Origin: Bacteroidota bacterium
GTDB taxonomy: Bacteria > Bacteroidota > Bacteroidia > Flavobacteriales > Weeksellaceae
DNA length: 7,895 nucleotides
NCBI GenBank assembly: GCA_023457935.1
Contig: JAEXBA010000030.1
Location: forward strand, 1-7,895
Reading direction: 5' to 3'
The notes beneath the pieces were generated by a model. It did no database searches and had not been told where the DNA came from. It was given only the letters and a program-made list of their open reading frames with translations. Positions 5,926-7,895 of this stretch are shown here, in pieces. Numbering within the stretch: position 1 is the first letter of the stretch; each line of letters starts with the position of its first letter. Position numbers and translations under genes: made by a program.

Positions 5926-7860
5926 TTACGCATCAATATTCGCATAAATTGCATTCTTCTCGATGAATTCCCGGCGCGGCGGAACCTCATCTCCCATCAG
6001 CATTGAGAAAACATTATCGGCTTCAGCCAAACTTTCGATGGTAACCTGTTTAAGGATTCTGTTTTCCGGATTCAGTGTTGTTTCCCAAAGCTGTTCAGGA
6101 TTCATTTCACCAAGACCTTTGTAACGCTGAACTTCCACACCTTTTCCGTCCGCAGACATTTCGAGTGTTTTTTCCTCGCGTTCCTTCTCGTTCCAGGCGT
6201 AAATCTTCTTATTCCCTTTCTTCAGTAAATACAGCGGCGGAGAGGCAATATAAATATAACCCTGCTCAATAAGTTCTTTCATATATCGGAAGAAGAATGT
6301 AAGAATCAGTGTAGAAATGTGGGAACCGTCGATATCAGCATCGGTCATAATTACGATTTTGTGATATCTCAGTTTGGCAAGATTCAGCGCTTTGGAATCT
6401 TCTTCCGTTCCTACGGAAACACCAAGTGCCGTATAAATATTTTTGATTTCTTCGTTGTCGTAAACCTTATGAAGCATTGATTTTTCAACGTTAAGAATTT
6501 TACCTCTCAAGGGAAGAATGGCCTGAAAATGACGGTCGCGACCCTGTTTTGCAGTTCCGCCTGCGGAATCTCCCTCAACAAGGAAAATTTCCGATTCTGC
6601 TGGATCTTTGGAAGAACAGTCGGACAGTTTTCCCGGAAGTCCGGAACCGCCCATCGGCGATTTTCTCTGAACCAGTTCTCTTGCTTTTTTCGCGGCCTGT
6701 CTTGCTTTTGCAGCCAGAACCACTTTCTGAACAATCTGTTTGGCTTCGTTAGGATTTTCTTCAAGGAAATTGGTCAGCATTTCGCCAACAATTTTATCCA
6801 CCGCACCGGAAACTTCGGAGTTCCCGAGTTTGGTTTTGGTTTGACCTTCAAACTGAGGTTCCATTACCTTTACGGAAATCACGGCAGTTAAACCTTCACG
6901 GAAATCGTCACCAGTAACTTCCACTTTTTCTTTTGCAGGAAGCCCAAGTTCATCAGCAAATTTCTTCAAAGTTCTTGTTAAAGCTCTTCTGAAACCTGCC
7001 AAATGTGTTCCTCCTTCGTGAGTATTGATGTTATTAACGTAAGAGTGAAGATTTTCGTTGAATGACGTATTGTAACGCATCGCAACCTCAACCGGAATAC
7101 TGTCGCGCTCGCCTTCCATGAAAATCACATGTTCCATAATAGCTTCACGGTTACCGTCGATATATTCAACAAATTCTTTCAGACCGCCTTCGGAATAGAA
7201 AACTTCAGTTTTGAAAGTTCCATCTTCGTTTTTCTGGCGTTCATCAGTCAATGTAATCGTAATTCCTTTGTTCAGAAAAGCAAGCTCACGTAAACGTGCC
7301 GCCAAAGTATCGTAGTTGTACACCAGTTCCTGGAAAATCGTATCATCCGGCTGGAAGAATACTTTTGTTCCTCTTTCAGAAGTGGTTCCTACTTCTTTTA
7401 CATCAGCCAGGGCAACACCTTTTGAGTACTGCTGTTCGTAAACTTTCCCGTCGCGGTAAACATTGGCAACTAAAGAATTAGACAGTGCATTCACACAGGA
7501 AACCCCGACTCCGTGAAGACCACCGGAAACCTTATAGGAATCTTTATCGAATTTACCTCCGGCTCCAATCTTCGTCATTACCACTTCCAGAGCCGATTTC
7601 TGCTCCTTTTCGTGGAAATCAACCGGAATACCACGTCCGTTATCTTTTACGGAAACTCCGTCTCCTTCATGTATCGTAACATCAATTGTATCGCAATGTC
7701 CGGCTAAAGCCTCGTCAATGGAGTTGTCCACCACTTCATAAACCAAATGGTGAAGACCGCGAACTCCAACATCACCGATGTACATGGAAGGACGCAAACG
7801 AACGTGCTCCATTCCTTCGAGCGCCTGAATATTACTTGCTGTATATTGTTTCTGACTCAT
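5926..7860 (-). CDS. gyrB: DNA gyrase subunit B
   Basis: This is the ATPase subunit of DNA gyrase, which with GyrA (A2B2) introduces negative supercoils in the cytoplasm. The 644 residues are complete and lack the roughly 165-residue insertion of enterobacterial GyrB. The GHKL ATPase domain shows EVVDNSIDEA (42-51, Glu42 as general base and Asn46 for Mg), DNGRGIPV (73-80) and GGLHGVGVS (113-121). The transducer domain carries the QTK loop GQTKTKLG (339-346, Lys342). The TOPRIM domain shows LVEGDSAGGTAKQGR (427-441, Glu429) and MTDADIDGSH (505-514, Asp507/509/511). The GyrA-contacting tail has QRYKGLGEMN (578-587) and ends PPRREFIEKNA. Glu42, Asn46 and Asp73 fall at the same numbers as in E. 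coli GyrB, which supports the ATG at 7860. No in-frame start or stop lies in the 35 bases upstream. Position 452, equivalent to E. coli Lys447, is Arg, as in many bacteria. ParE is less likely given the EGDSAGGTAKQGR/LPLRGKILNVEK pattern. Confidence 0.98.
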   Translation of the reverse strand: MSQKQYTASNIQALEGMEHVRLRPSMYIGDVGVRGLHHLVYEVVDNSIDEALAGHCDTIDVTIHEGDGVSVKDNGRGIPVDFHEKEQKSALEVVMTKIGAGGKFDKDSYKVSGGLHGVGVSCVNALSNSLVANVYRDGKVYEQQYSKGVALADVKEVGTTSERGTKVFFQPDDTIFQELVYNYDTLAARLRELAFLNKGITITLTDERQKNEDGTFKTEVFYSEGGLKEFVEYIDGNREAIMEHVIFMEGERDSIPVEVAMRYNTSFNENLHSYVNNINTHEGGTHLAGFRRALTRTLKKFADELGLPAKEKVEVTGDDFREGLTAVISVKVMEPQFEGQTKTKLGNSEVSGAVDKIVGEMLTNFLEENPNEAKQIVQKVVLAAKARQAAKKARELVQRKSPMGGSGLPGKLSDCSSKDPAESEIFLVEGDSAGGTAKQGRDRHFQAILPLRGKILNVEKSMLHKVYDNEEIKNIYTALGVSVGTEEDSKALNLAKLRYHKIVIMTDADIDGSHISTLILTFFFRYMKELIEQGYIYIASPPLYLLKKGNKKIYAWNEKEREEKTLEMSADGKGVEVQRYKGLGEMNPEQLWETTLNPENRILKQVTIESLAEADNVFSMLMGDEVPPRREFIEKNAIYANIDA

Positions 7861-7895
7861 AATTTCTTCTGTTTGCGTACGGCTTTTGGCTTCCG

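Noticed and set aside
6490..6516. Arg452 of GyrB (E. coli Lys447 position) as a quinolone-resistance change
   Set aside because: Arg at this place is normal in many bacterial GyrB proteins, so it is no evidence of resistance.
6529..6891. A 120-codon + strand frame (and shorter ones near it) inside gyrB
   Set aside because: These frames are antisense to the conserved gyrB coding sequence, with no start signal or recognisable domain.
1..7895. Mobile element, CRISPR array, defence or phage system
   Set aside because: I saw no direct-repeat arrays, transposase or integrase motifs, tRNA genes or composition breaks. All genes are standard chromosomal types.

Overview
The window looks like ordinary chromosome from a flavobacterium of the Chryseobacterium/Kaistella type (Bacteroidota, Weeksellaceae). 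Three things suggest this. The GyrB is 644 residues long and lacks the large insertion seen in enterobacterial GyrB. Tandem secreted DUF3857/transglutaminase-like proteins are common in Bacteroidota. Start codons lack clear Shine-Dalgarno sequences, and promoter candidates match the Bacteroidota TAnnTTTG -7 element. The genus is inferred from general resemblance, not from a search.

Layout from left to right. The + strand contributes only the last 46 codons of a gamma-glutamyltranspeptidase (1-141). All other genes are on the - strand: a YegS/diacylglycerol-kinase-like lipid kinase (142-993, GTG start) that converges on ggt with no base between the two stop codons; a DUF3298 (RsiV-like) lipoprotein (1037-1843); two tandem secreted DUF3857/transglutaminase-like proteins (1952-3883 and 3885-5780) one base apart and almost certainly co-transcribed; and gyrB, complete (5926-7860), with only 35 bases upstream in view.

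Three rho-independent terminators on the - strand split the genes into short units: after gyrB (about 5878-5908), after the transglutaminase-like pair (about 1901-1933), and after the DUF3298 gene (about 999-1031). The - strand transcription units are therefore probably gyrB alone or as the end of an operon, the DUF3857 pair, the DUF3298 lipoprotein, and the lipid kinase. Several promoter elements sit in or right beside the terminator of the preceding gene. There is no intergenic stretch over 300 bases; the longest is 5781-5925.

I found no mobile element, CRISPR array, tRNA, rRNA, riboswitch or clear sign of horizontal transfer. The most interesting observation is the DUF3857 pair. The upstream protein keeps the transglutaminase Cys and His, with Glu at the usual Asp position. 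The downstream protein has lost both Cys and His but keeps the Asp, so it looks like a co-expressed enzyme/pseudoenzyme pair. I do not see a convincing new defence or mobile system.
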